Below are positions 48,491 through 60,926 of a stretch of DNA of 64,000 bases, piece by piece (the stretch's first letter is position 1; the number at the start of each line of letters is the position of its first letter). This stretch comes from Nomia melanderi. Lineage: Eukaryota > Arthropoda > Insecta > Hymenoptera > Halictidae. The notes under the pieces are model-generated. The model was not told where the DNA came from. It searched no databases and was given only the letters and a program-made list of their open reading frames with translations. Both the position numbers and the translations under genes were made by a program. Location of the stretch: assembly GCF_051020985.1 (NCBI RefSeq), contig NC_135003.1, positions 3,992,001-4,056,000 on the forward strand. Direction: 5' to 3'.

Positions 48491-50397
48491 GAAATATTTT
48501 TCATTGTTGATAACTATTATTGATTAGAGAAATTTAGTTTGGTTGTCCATATGTAAACTGCAGATTTATATTCAGTTATAAAAAATATGGAAGTGCAAGG
48601 TTGCATAGAATACACATCACACGAAAAATTGTATGAAGAATCTAAAGCGTAGTACTTTTTATAATGTTTGTTAGGGAAAACCATTGTTTATTGCAATTCT
48701 ATTTTTCTAATTGTATTTTTAAAAATTTGCATGTGCATAAACATCCGTAGTTTGTTCATAAGAGTTACTGGCAAGGAAAGTTTATTTCGGTTACTCGTAA
48801 GAGTTATCGATTTCAGAAATATTGAAAAAAATGAGAAAAATATTCGATTACTTATAATTGTCATGTATTATTTGTATCAAGAACGTATAATTTTTTAATT
48901 TTATAATCTTTTGAAAAATTATTTTTACATTTCATAATTAATATCTTCTATTTCAATAATAGACGAGATTCATTATTATTTTTATTCATTATTTATTTTT
49001 TTCATAAAAATTGTTGCATTAACTGTTATTATGTTGTGTTAAAGTAATCGAATATGTATGCAGATTTCTAAAGATATACATAACGATCTTCAGACATTTA
49101 TTCGTCGAAATGTCAGTTCATCCGAATACACCTAGTGGAATCGCAGCTTAAACATCGTGTGAGAGTGCAAACGGTAATAAGAGTGCTGAGATTGCGATGA
49201 ATTGAAGCTTTATAGAAAATAGATAAGAGAAGTTTCATAGTTTTTATAGAATTTTTGTATAGAATTTTTAATTTCTATATTTTTTCTATATATTTTTACT
49301 AACTTTGTAAAATCATAAAAAATATATTATAAAATATAATTTAATCAAGTTGTATAATATAACAAAGAAAATCTGTTTTCTTGCACATTATTATCAAATT
49401 TTAATTTAATTTGTTTTATGTTGTTTTGTATATTTGTAGAATATTTATTTTATTTTGTTCTCAAAATGTCTTTCCAGGAACACGATAGTTTATACATAAG
49501 ATCAACAAATTTGTACTGAAACATGAATGTATTTATGTAAGTTTTTCTGAAATGTAATTAGTCTGATACAAAGAAGCATCATAAATTTTCTTGTTATTAT
49601 TGCTTGATTTATTACGATGCAGCTTAGAATGACTTCCGGGGTACCATTAGTTAATTTATTCTTAGTCAAGTTGACACATAGTATTTACGTACTTCATTTC
49701 TTTGTAAGGAAAAGTAAAACTCAAGATATTTTACACAAATCATTCATCAATTTTATTAAAGTGAAAATAATGAAAATAATTATTAAAATAATTTTTATTT
49801 GTAACTGTAAATTTGTGATTGTAAAGTGTGTTTAACCTTTAATGTTTATTGTATAAATACTATTTTTTGTAAAGCAATGATTTAGTCATTAAGTACATTA
49901 GTTAAAGGAGATTCTAGAATTTTTGTGCATTCATTAGACATTCCTTATGTAACGCTTAGTTCCAGACGTTCATTATTAACGATTATTTTTTATTACTCGA
50001 TTTTATTAAATTATACCTATTTTTATTGCTTATTTTTAATAAAAAATGTTATGAAGCCACTGGAGAAAGTTATTTTCATTCTGTGGTTAGTTCGCTTAAA
50101 TTTGAAATATTCACTTTTGTACACTGTCTTCTAACGCGTATCAAACTTTTACTATTTCGTTTTTATGAAAAACAGTAAGGAATTGTTTTCTGACATTTTA
50201 GTCAATCATCTGTTCAAACAGGTATATTAAATTTTAAAGATTTTCTTTTAAAAATACTACGCGGAAATTTATAAATTCACATCACAATTTAAAATACGAT
50301 ATATAACAAAAAGATGATTATAAATATGTTTTATGAGGCAATAAACTTGTTTGTGGTCTAATCGTTTCATTATACTGTCCAACACGATTTTTGTTTT

Positions 50398-50576
50398 GTA
50401 ATAGCCACTAGGTGATCTTTATAGAGATTCTAGCTTTAAATACTAACCCGAAAACCAAATTGCAGGGTCACCCTCAGTTTTCGAAAAATATGTTTTTTTT
50501 TAAACAGTCGAATTTTCCAAAGAAACGAGTGTTATGTGAAAACTAAAAAGGATAAGCAGTTCAAATTAGGCCGGCC
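50398..50576 (+). repeat. Dispersed repeat K, copy 2
   Basis: TAGCCACTAGGTGATCTTTA through GAGTGTTATGTGAAAACTA follows copy 1 over about 180 bp with scattered differences, including a run of extra T. Confidence 0.7.
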
Positions 50577-50891
50577 GGAAAAAGCTTTTAATAATCGTTC
50601 TGCTTTAAATAATTTGGTATTTAATATGTGAATAAACATATACATTGGCATCGTTAATCTGATTGTAAACAGTGGCAGTAAATCATTTCCTAAGTTTTTT
50701 TATGATCTACTCTTTTTATTAAGCTAGTGATTTTCCTCGTATGCTTATCTTCTTATTTTATTGACTTACTGAATATTGTACATATTGCAAACAGTTATAA
50801 TGATTAAATTACAGATTTTGTTGTGTGCTGCGGAAGCTAATCAAATTTTGCAATATTCAAATCTTTTAGAGTTTTCGTCCCAATCACCCAA

Positions 50892-51000
50892 TTAACCCTT
50901 TACTGTATAATAACGTGTGAGACTCGTGTTGAAGATTTTAAATAAAATTTAACAAGGATAAATATTACTCAGTTCTTACTTTTTTTAAATTATAACTCTC
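50892..51000 (+). mobile_element. TTAA MITE family D, partial copy
   Basis: TTAACCCTTTACTGTATAAT, GTGTGAGACTCG and AAATTTAACAAGGATAAATA follow the family; it then adjoins a pogo-like end (TTAAGGTTCTACTGTA). Confidence 0.6.
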
Positions 51001-52655
51001 TTTAAGTTAAATCGTTTAATTAAGGTTCTACTGTAGTTTCATCCTGTATATTTTTAACTTTTAATTTGGTTTACCTCTATATTTTTCAAGTATGCAATTC
51101 TTTATTTTCCTTCACGAAAGATCGAAGAACGATGTTACTCACCGCAGAAGTCAGGGGTTGTTTTGTATTGTAAAACAACCTGACCTATCGTACAGGCTGG
51201 AAACTGGATGACATTCCACGCTTCAAAAACAGGTTCTTACCACAGCAAACGAATTTTAATCTGCCGGGTATAATCTTTGGGAATTACTCGGAAAAAAGGA
51301 TCGTACACACTATTTACGTCAATTCCGGATATGTTATCCTGAATCTGATTATTCTGATTCTGTTTTTACGTGTTTTGATGTGATGAACACAAGCGATATG
51401 TTTTTATCGAAAACTTATTAAAACCCGAATATGTTAAAAAAAAATTTATATTCCACATTAAACAGGTTTAGTAGACATAGATCACAAGGAATTTTGATTT
51501 TACCATTGCTGACGCACAGACAAAGGAAAAGTATAAGATCTTGAAGAAAAAATATAAAATGTAATTAATTATCTAGATACATACAATTTACGTTCTGATT
51601 AGTGACGCAGAATCTAACGCAGGTAAATTGGCCAAGAAAAAGGTCGTCGATTACGTCGGTAATATCGAAGCCTTAATACGCTTACGATTGACGCTACGAA
51701 CGTACCTTGACCAAGGCGTAAAAAGAAAACATTAAATGCTTTGTCACTGCTAATTCACTTGTAATAGAAAATAGAAATGACATATTACTCTTGTAAAAAA
51801 TTAATTTTCTATCCATGTATCATCATAGTACATGTATTATTTTCTTCTGTATGCTTATTACAGATAGAAACCTTTAAGTAATTTCAAGCATCAAAAATCA
51901 TATTCCCTTATAAGTTACACACAAAATTACACAGTTATAATGAATTCTCGTTTTTGAAGACTAAATATTTTTGGAAATATTTTGTTGGGTAGTATAAAAA
52001 TATCTATAATTTATTAAAACACGAGCCTTTAAATATCTCGAAACTAAATATATATGACTTAGTCCACTTTATAAATTAATGGCACATTTATAGTGAACAT
52101 CAGATAATTGCAACACAAATCGGGATTCAAATGTTGCAATCCTGAAGAGGTAGAAACAATTCGATTTCAGTAAACGAAGATGTCAAACATGTCGAGCAGC
52201 TATGGTGGACATAGAAAAATTCAACAAGAGTACAGAAAATTGCTTTATGATTTATTTATTAACTATAATCAATACAGCTACTTTATTCTTAATAATTTAT
52301 TAGGGAAAGACAATGTTGATGTTTATTCTATGTTCACGAATACTCCAAAGGTTAATGAGTGACAATAGAAAAGTAATATTTAATTAACATTTAAAGTAAA
52401 TAAATGATACTTACATTTCTTAAATTCATTTCTTTAAAGGTTCGCGATGAGCTTGAGACCTTTAACGCATTTGCACCATTCAGCAGGATAATCTGTACAC
52501 AATAACTGTTTATTATCAAGAGCAGAATATTCCGCACATGTATCACTCGGTTATATCGATCGGAGCAGATTAATTTTGATCAAAAACTTGAAGAACTTTC
52601 AGTTTCGCATCTCTGATTTATAAAGCTTCACATATAGAACGAAGATGCAAATAGA

Positions 52656-52880
52656 TTAATACTGAAACAACCAGACAGGTCAAAATGACCCACTCTTAAT
52701 TTCTTCTTCTCGCAATAATTGAAAAGATAACATAATTCTCTGAGAGATTACCAAAGAAACTGGTTTAGCAATATGCGAATACAATTGTATATTAATAGAC
52801 ATCTTAATAGACACACTCTTACAGTTTCTATAGAAGAATTTCAAACGGTCAGTTTGACTCTTCGGTAGTTTTAGTGTTAA
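52656..52880 (+). mobile_element. TTAA-flanked MITE, family A
   Basis: TTAATACTGAAACAACCAG at the left, CGGTAGTTTTAGTGTTAA at the right, 225 bp. AGGTCAAAATGACCCA near the left end is the subterminal palindrome. Confidence 0.85.
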
Positions 52881-53107
52881 CTCGAGAATCAAACTTGTTG
52901 GGTTTCTAATAAATTATACTTTTATCGAACACAAAACGCAATATTTAATTACTGAGATTACTGAAATTGTTTTTAAGGATCGGATGAGGTGCATTGATGA
53001 ACGGAAGTTTAAACGAAACGGTTAGGTAAATAATCTTTTTTAAAGTTCCTGTTAGAGCTTTGCCTGAATTTTCTTCCAACAATCAGAAAGGAGAACTATA
53101 GGGAATA

Positions 53108-53279
53108 TTAACAATACCCGCACCGTGAACTGGTCAAATGCCCAGATTTAAAATTTGATTGAAAATTCTGCGTACTCTTTCGTCTATTTAACTTTATATC
53201 AATTCCTGTGTTGTCTGATTAATTTTTCAATTTGTTGCCTTCCCTTTTGTTTCTATTTCTAGTAAGAAATATGTATCGT
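53108..53279 (+). mobile_element. TTAA MITE family B, left part
   Basis: TTAACAATACCCGCACCG, ACTGGTCAAATGCCCAG, then TTTATATCAATTCCTGTG and CCCTTTTGTTTCTATTTC as in the 53.6 and 55.0 kb copies. It is cut off where a family A end begins. Confidence 0.75.
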
Positions 53280-53440
53280 TTAACACTAGAACTACGGTAC
53301 TAATCAAAATAACTGTTTAGGTTTTTTTTGTTCCGTTTTGTTTAGGTTTTGTTTTATTCCATAATTTTATTAATATCATCAAAACATTAAATATTCGAAA
53401 TGATTTTTAAAATAAATAGTTATTTTTTTTAAATATAAAT
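53280..53440 (+). mobile_element. TTAA MITE family A, left part
   Basis: TTAACACTAGAACTACGG followed by the family interior as at 3.8 kb (ATTAATATCATCAAAACATT, CGAAATGATTTTTAAAATAA). The right end is not found, and family B does not clearly resume afterwards. Confidence 0.65.
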
Positions 53441-53587
53441 TATATATTACTTTTCTATTATCAATCGTGAACCTTAGGAGAAAACGCAAATATAGAATAA
53501 GCATCAACGTTTTTCTTCTTTTTCTACTGTATTAGTAACGATAAAGTAGTTGTATGGATCATAAGAAATAAATCATGGGGCAAGGGA

Positions 53588-53782
53588 TTAATGTTAACCG
53601 AACTGATTTTAAAATTGTATTGAAAATTCTGTGTCTTCTTTCATTCATTTAACTTTATGTTAATTCCTATATTTCTCAATTAATTTTTCAATCTTTGCCT
53701 TCCCTTTTGTTTCTATTTCTACTAGAAAAAATCGGTCATCGGATTTATTTACCTTTATTTTGTAGCATTAAGTTAGTATTAA
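53588..53782 (+). mobile_element. TTAA MITE family B
   Basis: TTAATGTTAACCGAACTG through TTTACCTTTATTTTGTAGC to TTAGTATTAA; both TTAA sites present, 195 bp, with an internal deletion near the left end. Confidence 0.75.
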
Positions 53783-55033
53783 GCAACAACACATTAGAAT
53801 TGCAAGACATGTAAAATATGAAAAGATGTAAAACAAAATACAAGGTATTAAATACGTCTATAATATGTATATCGATAATATCGATTCATACACTTTTTTG
53901 ACAAAACTTTCTTATTTTCGACTTTTGATGAAACTTTCATCATTGTGTTTACGTTTTTCTGATTAAAACGACATCAAAGATGATAGAATTATGATCATAA
54001 TTATTTATATAATAGAAGATGAAAATCTCTTATCGAGAAAGCAAGTGCGAGCAGAAAAGAAGGGGATGTTGAAATCGTCGATTTTAATAATGGTTAGACA
54101 ATGCTGCGCAATTCGATCGCAAACCGTCGTCGAGCTTCATTGTGTATCGAGATGTGCTGCGGATGTATAGAAGAGATGACGACACGACATTTTTTTACAT
54201 AATTTACATAATTTCATGTATCATATAGTATATTGATTTATATTAATCGAGAAATTTTTAAATTGTTTTTTTAATTCCCTTTGTCATTTACCACTTTTTT
54301 ATATTCTTTTTTGAGGCAATACAAATCCAAATTTACTAAATGCAAATTTTTAACGGGGAAGCTAAAATTATTGAAAATAAATATGACGAAACGCACGGTT
54401 AAAAGTGATAATTCGTTATATCCTGAAACTAAATATTCTCAAACAATCATTTCGAGAAGGAACTTTCCCATCGAACCAATAAATCTGATGCAAATTTCGT
54501 ATTACTTCAAAAGATGAATAATTAATAATCGGAATGACTGAACAGGCACCAACATATTTGGACTACATACCTGATAACGGCCGTTCCTTTTATTCTGGTT
54601 ACGTTATTGAGTTTTTCATAACAGGCAGCGAAAAAACACCATGCAGGATAAACGCGGCATAGAAAAACATTCAAGAGTACATACATTAATAAAGCTGGTA
54701 ACATGTTTTTTGAAATGGTCAGGATGATTAGTGTATTCCGCATTCATGGTTTTTTGCCCGGTGGATCGTTGTCGCGCAGTGCAACGGAAAAATAATTTTT
54801 CAAAAGTATGTGTGTGTCTAGTGAACAACATAAATAGGATAAATCAGTATAGGTACAGAAGAAACTTATACATACTTAATGTCAGTTGTCTGAGTCGCGC
54901 TTGGATTGTGTTTATTTAATTATGTGTGCATGCAATTAATGATGAAACATCACTTTAATATCATAATCATAGCTGAGCAGTTCCAACGTGTTGGTAAGAC
55001 ATGAACTGAAATGGACTGTTGGATGTAATTTGT

Positions 55034-55256
55034 TTAACACTAAGCGTACCGGGAACTGGTCAAGTGATCGGATTTAAAATTCTGCGTGTTCTTTCGTTAA
55101 TTTAACTTTATATCAATTCTTAAATTGTCCGATTAATCAGTTTTTCGATTTTTGTCTTTCCTTTTGTTTCTGTTTCCGCTAAAAAAAGCTGTTTCATTTA
55201 ACTTATTTACCTTTATTTTGTAGCCTGTTATTTAACTAGTTACTAGTTAGTGTTAA
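55034..55256 (+). mobile_element. TTAA-flanked MITE, family B, full copy
   Basis: TTAACACTAAGCGTACCGGG at the left with GGTCAAGTGATCGG just inside; TTACTAGTTAGTGTTAA at the right. 223 bp, TTAA intact on both sides. Confidence 0.85.
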
Positions 55257-56029
55257 ACACGAAAGAACACTTGACACTTTCGCGACGAGCGACAGCCAGG
55301 TAAATCGTCTAGCTGGATACGGCATATAATTTCTAAAGTATCTGTAACAAAGTACGGCAAGATTCTGTTATTTACAGAATAACAGAACACGTTGAATATA
55401 AGAAATATTACATTTGAGTATGATACTTATAGTCATTTGTTGTTCAAAGTCTAAAAAAATTAAACATTACAAATGCGTATAGAAAAATTTCTTTTTTTAA
55501 TAAAATGTATTCAGCTAAAATATTTGAAATGGCATAGAACTACGTTGCCCGCAGTCTACTAAAGTAATTGAAAGAACGTAGGACTATGTTTCTCCTCACG
55601 AAAGTGAAAATTATATTAAGTAGGGGAACTGGGGTAAGTTATTGCAGTGAGATTTTCTGAATACTTATTGTACGCAGTTCAATCAGGATAACGTATTACT
55701 CGTCGAACGCAATTAATTGGTTAAGTTCTTTATTGATACTCGATGCCGATGAAAAATTTGCAATCTTGCCGTTGAACGATTTTGCGATATTTACATTAAA
55801 AATCGAGGAGTTCTGGATTAACCACTATTTTTTCATTGAATTCTGGTTTTTCCTTGTTCATCATACGCCAAAAAATTAAGGAAACACAATGTCGTAATAT
55901 CGTATGTTGTTGTTCAGCACTTGGTTATTTTGAAGAGAATGTAAATTATGATGTAGATATAGCTAACAATTAATTAAAATCAATAAAAACGGATTTATAC
56001 GTATATAGGCTAAGTTTTAGTTTAACGTT

Positions 56030-56270
56030 TTAACACTAACCGTACCGGCACTTTTCTTATTGTAACCAATCAAATAATTGCCTACAAAATAAAGGTAAAC
56101 AAGTTAGATGATAAATTGTTTTTAATGGAAATAGAAACATAAGGAAAGACAAAAATTAAAAACACGATTAATTGGACAATATAGGAATTGATATAAACTT
56201 AAATGAACGACAGAAAACGCAGGAATTAAAATCCGGTCATTTGACCGATTCTCGCTATGATTAGTATTAA
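56030..56270 (-). mobile_element. TTAA-flanked MITE, family B, inverted full copy
   Basis: TTAACACTAACCGTACCGGC at the left; CCGGTCATTTGACCG then TTAGTATTAA at the right. The interior is the reverse complement of the 55.0 kb copy. 241 bp. Confidence 0.85.
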
Positions 56271-58171
56271 TGTCCACTAATTTACAAGTAAAACGTGCTG
56301 TTATCAGTGAAGTGAATATAAAATCAGTTACAAACTTATGTACATTTGTCAGATTTCGAGTATTTAAAGAAAATAATTCTTCGTAAGGTTCAGTTTTAGG
56401 TTTACTTATACTTTCTTGTAAACAAATTCAGGGGACGTCATCATTCTTTCAGAGTCTACTTAATTTTAATTCAAAAGTGGTAAATGATAAATTCTTATTT
56501 TTGAAATTTTTTGGTGAAAAACTTTTTCAAAAAAAAAGTTAGCCCAATTTAAGTTCTTAAATTACAGTCTGTTTATTATTTTGTCCTATATTGTTTTGCA
56601 TATTTCAAAATAAAGAAATAATGAAATTATCTTTTCCTTGAAATTGAAATTATTACAAATAGATTGATATTTTCGGTATTTTTAAGTCAGTTTACCATAC
56701 TAAACTCACTTAACTTACTTAGATTTCTGTGTAAATATCTCTCTTTTCGCGACAAGAAACAATATCAACATTTTTTATGATTACAAACAGTACAATTGTC
56801 TGAAAAAGAATTTTGAGAAAAATACAAAAAAGTCACTATAATTTTGTTCACAGATTCTAACATACATATATATAGTCAGTAGCGAAAATATTTAAACAGC
56901 ATAGTATGAAATAAATTATCATTAAAAATATTGTATACGGTATATTGCTGTCTATTGAAACATGGATATATTTATGAAATACAAACTTTTTAATATTTAG
57001 CAATACACAAACGAGATATGGAACGGTTATTGTGTCTAAGCATGTATAACGTTCCATATACCAGTAATGGTATGCATTCATTACAATTTGATGTATAACA
57101 TTTGATTATATAATCAATGAAAAGCAAATTTAGGATTCTTAGGTTTTTATACATTTGAAGCTAAATAGTACAGCTGAAAAAATAATGTTGAAACAAGGAT
57201 TATTAACGAGTCATATGTGTTGTCTTTTATTTCATCTTTTCGCGTAAACTGAGAGGACTGTAATTGTCCAAATATTTTGGAACGGCAGCGTATGACAATC
57301 GAATATCAAAAGGCCAAGGAGGAATATCTCACAGAATCAGTCAGATGAATTTTGTTGTCACATCATTGAAATTGAGGAAGCTATTAATATTTTTGCGACA
57401 TGGTATTTACAATTTTGCAATCTTTGCTAGACATAACATGTAGCGTCGTGTGTAAACTTTCTGCCAATGCAATATAATAACTAAATATAGAAATTATATC
57501 AAATTTGAACGATAGTGAGATATTTGGTTTAGCTGAGTATGTTCCTACTCAGTTACAAAACTAAGATTATCATTGAATGTTTGAATAATTACTTACTGCT
57601 ACGTAAATATATTAATAATCACCATCTAAGGTTAAATACGTTTTATTATTACAGTTCATGCACAAGACAACGAAAAAGATAAAATGAAATTTCTTTAATA
57701 TAATACCGGATAGGACTAAGTATATTAAAACATATTTTATTAACATAAAAATTGGCGAATAAAGAGAGTTTTTGTTTTAAATTATTAATTGATTAATTCA
57801 TACGTAATTTAATTAGGGGAAGATGAGGCAAGCTTGGATAATTATTTATTTCGAGTTATTATGCATCCATGCCATTAATAATAAAAAATACTTTAAATTA
57901 ACTATTTCATTATAATGATTAATTATAAAGTAGACAATACGTTGCTACTGGTTAGAATTTATTTACTACGTTTTTGTGCGTTCACCGGTCATAATTTTAA
58001 TTCTTACGATTGGGATCTTATTCTTTGACGTGTTTTAAACATTAACAGTTCAGTAACAATTCTCAATCATATGATTACGTCATTGCCATCAGATAGGCAA
58101 TTTTTTAAGGTTTTTATTTATATGCTTATAAATATCAATTGTAAATATATAAATGGAGCAACCTTTAGGGT

Positions 58172-58557
58172 AAGAAGTCTTTATCAACAAAAACTTTTAT
58201 CGAGATAATGATCTACAATGAGATTCAATAACGGCATATGCACAAGTGCACGTGTACCCGATTTTCTTGAAAACATAGCCTCACATCTAAAAATTTTATT
58301 GTATATTTTTGACTTATTTTTTCATGTAGACTCACTCCCTTTTTGATTGTACTACCAGATATCGAACTCCCTGTATATCGGTTCCCACTGAAACAGTTAT
58401 GGAGAATTGAAATAAAGTCATAAATTTTACTTGGTAAATTGGTTCTAAACTATATTGATTTTGATTTCAGTTCTTCAGAATCGATATTATATCGGTTCTA
58501 TACCAGTTCTATAATTGTCATTTTTCGGTTCTACATTTCGGTTCTGTATTTCGGTTT
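58172..58557 (+). mobile_element. Element J, partial copy 2
   Basis: Shares with 40.09-40.43 kb in order GAAGTCTTTATCAA, GATAATGATCTACA, TTTTTTCATGTAGA, CTGTATATCGGTT, GAAACAGTTATGGAGAA, AGTTCTTCAGAATC and TTATATCGGTTCTATACC. The outer ends are missing. Confidence 0.75.
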
Positions 58558-58742
58558 AATATTTTATTATTAATTATTCGCACATTGAATTAAATAAATA
58601 TAATTACAAATACAAATTAATTGTGAGGCCGATTTTAAATAGCAATTTACAAATCAGAAAATTATAGAAAATTTCTGCGAGAATGATATTTGCACCGACC
58701 TAAATAAATGTATATGTTCAAAACAAGGTTAATTGAAATTCG

Positions 58743-58965
58743 TTAACAGTAAATTTACGGAATGCGTCAATTTGACGCATATTATATTTTATAAACATTA
58801 TTTGGTAAATGTTTTCATCGATTTTGACTGATGCAATTACACAAGTATTTATGTTAATTGTGTATTCTTATACCTCTAATTTCTAAGATCTAAATGAACG
58901 AACATTAATTTTCATAGAAACAATGAAATAAATTGTAGAAAAAGTATCTCCAAATTTAATGTTAA
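58743..58965 (+). mobile_element. TTAA-flanked MITE, family E, copy 2, with piggyBac-type palindrome
   Basis: Starts TTAACAGTAAATTTACGGA; immediately inside is the perfect 19-base palindrome ATGCGTCAATTTGACGCAT. Ends AATTTAATGTTAA. The remaining interior matches 29.0 kb (TCTAAGATCTAAATGAACGA). Confidence 0.85.
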
Positions 58966-59184
58966 AAATGCTAACGATGGCAAAAACATATTTTTACATT
59001 TATGACGTGATTAATGATAAGTTCGCAACTTATATATGTAAAGTTTGTTTTTTTATTGATCATTATCTATTATAAAATAGAAATGAGTATTCATATACAT
59101 AAAATACAAAATTCCTCCTTTTAAATAAATTGTCATAAATAAAATTTTGAACATTTAAAAGAGTGAATAAATGTGGTACGTGGG

Positions 59185-59605
59185 AGTGTTTAGGTTATCT
59201 GGTTGTGGAACAATGGTAGCTTTTTGTCGCAGGTTCGCGCCCCGCATGGTATAACTTGTGTTTATAATATTTTTTTTTTACGATCATAATCTTCTTTCAC
59301 TCTTCTATCCTTTAAAATATTTTAAGAACATTCATAGGTAAATATCATTTAATGTCATATAATTAATACTTGAAAAAGAAAAATTCTCTGCATAATCTTT
59401 TTTTATTATTATAATTGTCTCTTTATTATTATAATTTCTTTTTTATACTTTTAAAATGTTCTAAGAATATTTTAAAGTGATTATCACTTATCGTCTATTA
59501 ATTAAAAAACTATATTATAAAGGACTTGTATCCTGAAGAGCGCGAACATGCGACAAAAAAATCTCCAACTGCGGAGCAGTTGGATAATCGAAACACTTCA
59601 TCAAA
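59185..59605. mobile_element. Inverted-repeat unit with tRNA-promoter-like arms
   Basis: The left arm GTGTTTAGGTTATCTGG ... TTTTTGTCGCAGGTTCGCGC and the inverted right arm GTGTTTCGATTATCCAAC ... TTTTTGTCGCATGTTCGCGC pair over about 75 bases. Each arm has a B-box-like GTTCGCGC preceded by an A-box-like stretch. The right arm carries an 8-bp hairpin CCAACTGC-GGA-GCAGTTGG. The middle contains a diverged ~143-bp duplication (TTTTAAAATRTTYTAAGAA). It is not a functional tRNA as no cloverleaf forms. Confidence 0.55.
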
Positions 59606-60454
59606 TAAATTCTTGTACCATGTAATGAAATTAATTACGGTATTAATTACGGTTCTACCTGAAATGCATCTAAAAGTTAGTTTTTCATTTTTTTAACAAT
59701 GACGCAGCAAGCCAAAAATCTGAAAAAATTTGAGAATGTTTGTCAAACCAATATGTCCACTACTGTAAAAATTAAGAAGTTGTCGCTCGAATGCTTCATT
59801 GCGAAACTTGCATTTTTCTATTTTCTGGGGAGTTTTTCATTTTTCATGCTAAGAATTTGGAACGGAAAAATCTCAAAAAATTCTCAGCCATGCACTGCTT
59901 TGTCAAAAGTGTCTCTGAATCTTTTTACAATTTTTATTTACCATTAAATAGGGAAAAAGGGCAAAATTGATCATTCAAATTTATCCTATAAACTACCCTT
60001 CTGGTTGAGATAGAGGATTGAAAATCGATATACAATGTTTTCTATGGATAAGCTATCGAAGGAAACTTTTGTGACAAAAATCGGTCTAAGGACATTTTTG
60101 ACCCCCTTATCCTGCTATAACCTTTCAGCCATAAAATATGTGTAACAGAGAAGTCATGGGTACAATGAAATGATTGTAAGCAGGTGGTCTTAGTTATTCA
60201 TTGTCAATGCTTCTCATCTGAATCAGATGATTGCCGATGTACCCTAACCTATCTCAAATGATACGATTTGTCAATTATGTGAAAATAGCAGATCGTTATT
60301 CTAATTATTTGGAATCAGTGAAGGTTATTAGAAAAGAATGACAGACCGTGTATGAGTCATTCGTTTTATATTGTTTATCTTTGTAACGTGAATCGTAAAT
60401 AAGTGCAGATATACAGATTTATGTTAGTGAAATGAAGTGATTTTGTATGGATCC

Positions 60455-60462
60455 TATAAAAA
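60455..60462 (+). promoter_or_regulatory. Possible TATA box upstream of HEATR5B
   Basis: CCTATAAAAA is the best TATA match in the 400 bases before the first coding exon. In DNA this AT-rich such matches are common and no clear first exon with a donor follows, so this is only a candidate. Confidence 0.2.
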
Positions 60463-60748
60463 GAACAAAAAATTATGTTACTTGCTGCACATTCATAATA
60501 CTGCAAATATTAATTGAAGTCTGGTACTTAATTCTATATTTTATTTAAATTTTGTTATTATTGTATGCCAATTTTAAATTTATAAATTTGAAAATTAGAA
60601 TAATAAAGATATGTTATAGCTTGTCAATTTATTTTGCTTACTTAAATTTATGCTTAATCTTAAGTTACAAATTATATTATAAAATTGCAATGAATTAATG
60701 ATATTAAATTCAAGTTTTAGGAAGTACATGACAATAATTTTGTTACAG

Positions 60749-60926
60749 AGAAACTCTGAAAAAGATAATATCATCAAGTATTTAATTTATAGAAATGATG
60801 ATGGAGTTGAGTCATAGCTTGACCCTCAATGAGGATGCCCTTAATCAAATCCCAGAGGCCAAACGACCAGTTTTTATATTTGAATGGTTGCGTTTTTTAG
60901 ACAAGGTTTTAATAGCTGCACAAAAG
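60749..60926 (+). CDS. HEATR5B: HEATR5B first coding exon (coding from 60795 or 60801)
   Basis: Residues 1-44, ending AAQK at donor GTATTG. Two acceptor-like AGs precede the ATGs: AATTTTGTTACAG (exon from 60749) and TTTAATTTATAG (exon from 60793), so an upstream non-coding exon is likely but not located. Three consecutive ATG codons open the frame. Confidence 0.9.

Larger units (their letters stand above)
47894..60748. other. Intergenic region between the two divergent genes (12.9 kb)
   Basis: Begins with the GC-rich promoter-proximal block (to about 48,120) and the 48.1-48.5 kb minisatellite, then AT-rich DNA with families A, B, D, E, repeat K, element J and the inverted-repeat unit at 59.2-59.6 kb. 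No coding gene recognised; a first non-coding exon of HEATR5B probably lies near the right end. Confidence 0.6.

Noticed and set aside
59190..59255. Possible tRNA gene
   Set aside because: A- and B-box-like motifs are present but no acceptor stem or complete cloverleaf can be folded.
59699..59947. 82-codon plus-strand frame
   Set aside because: No domain; upstream of HEATR5B but without a donor linking it to the first coding exon.
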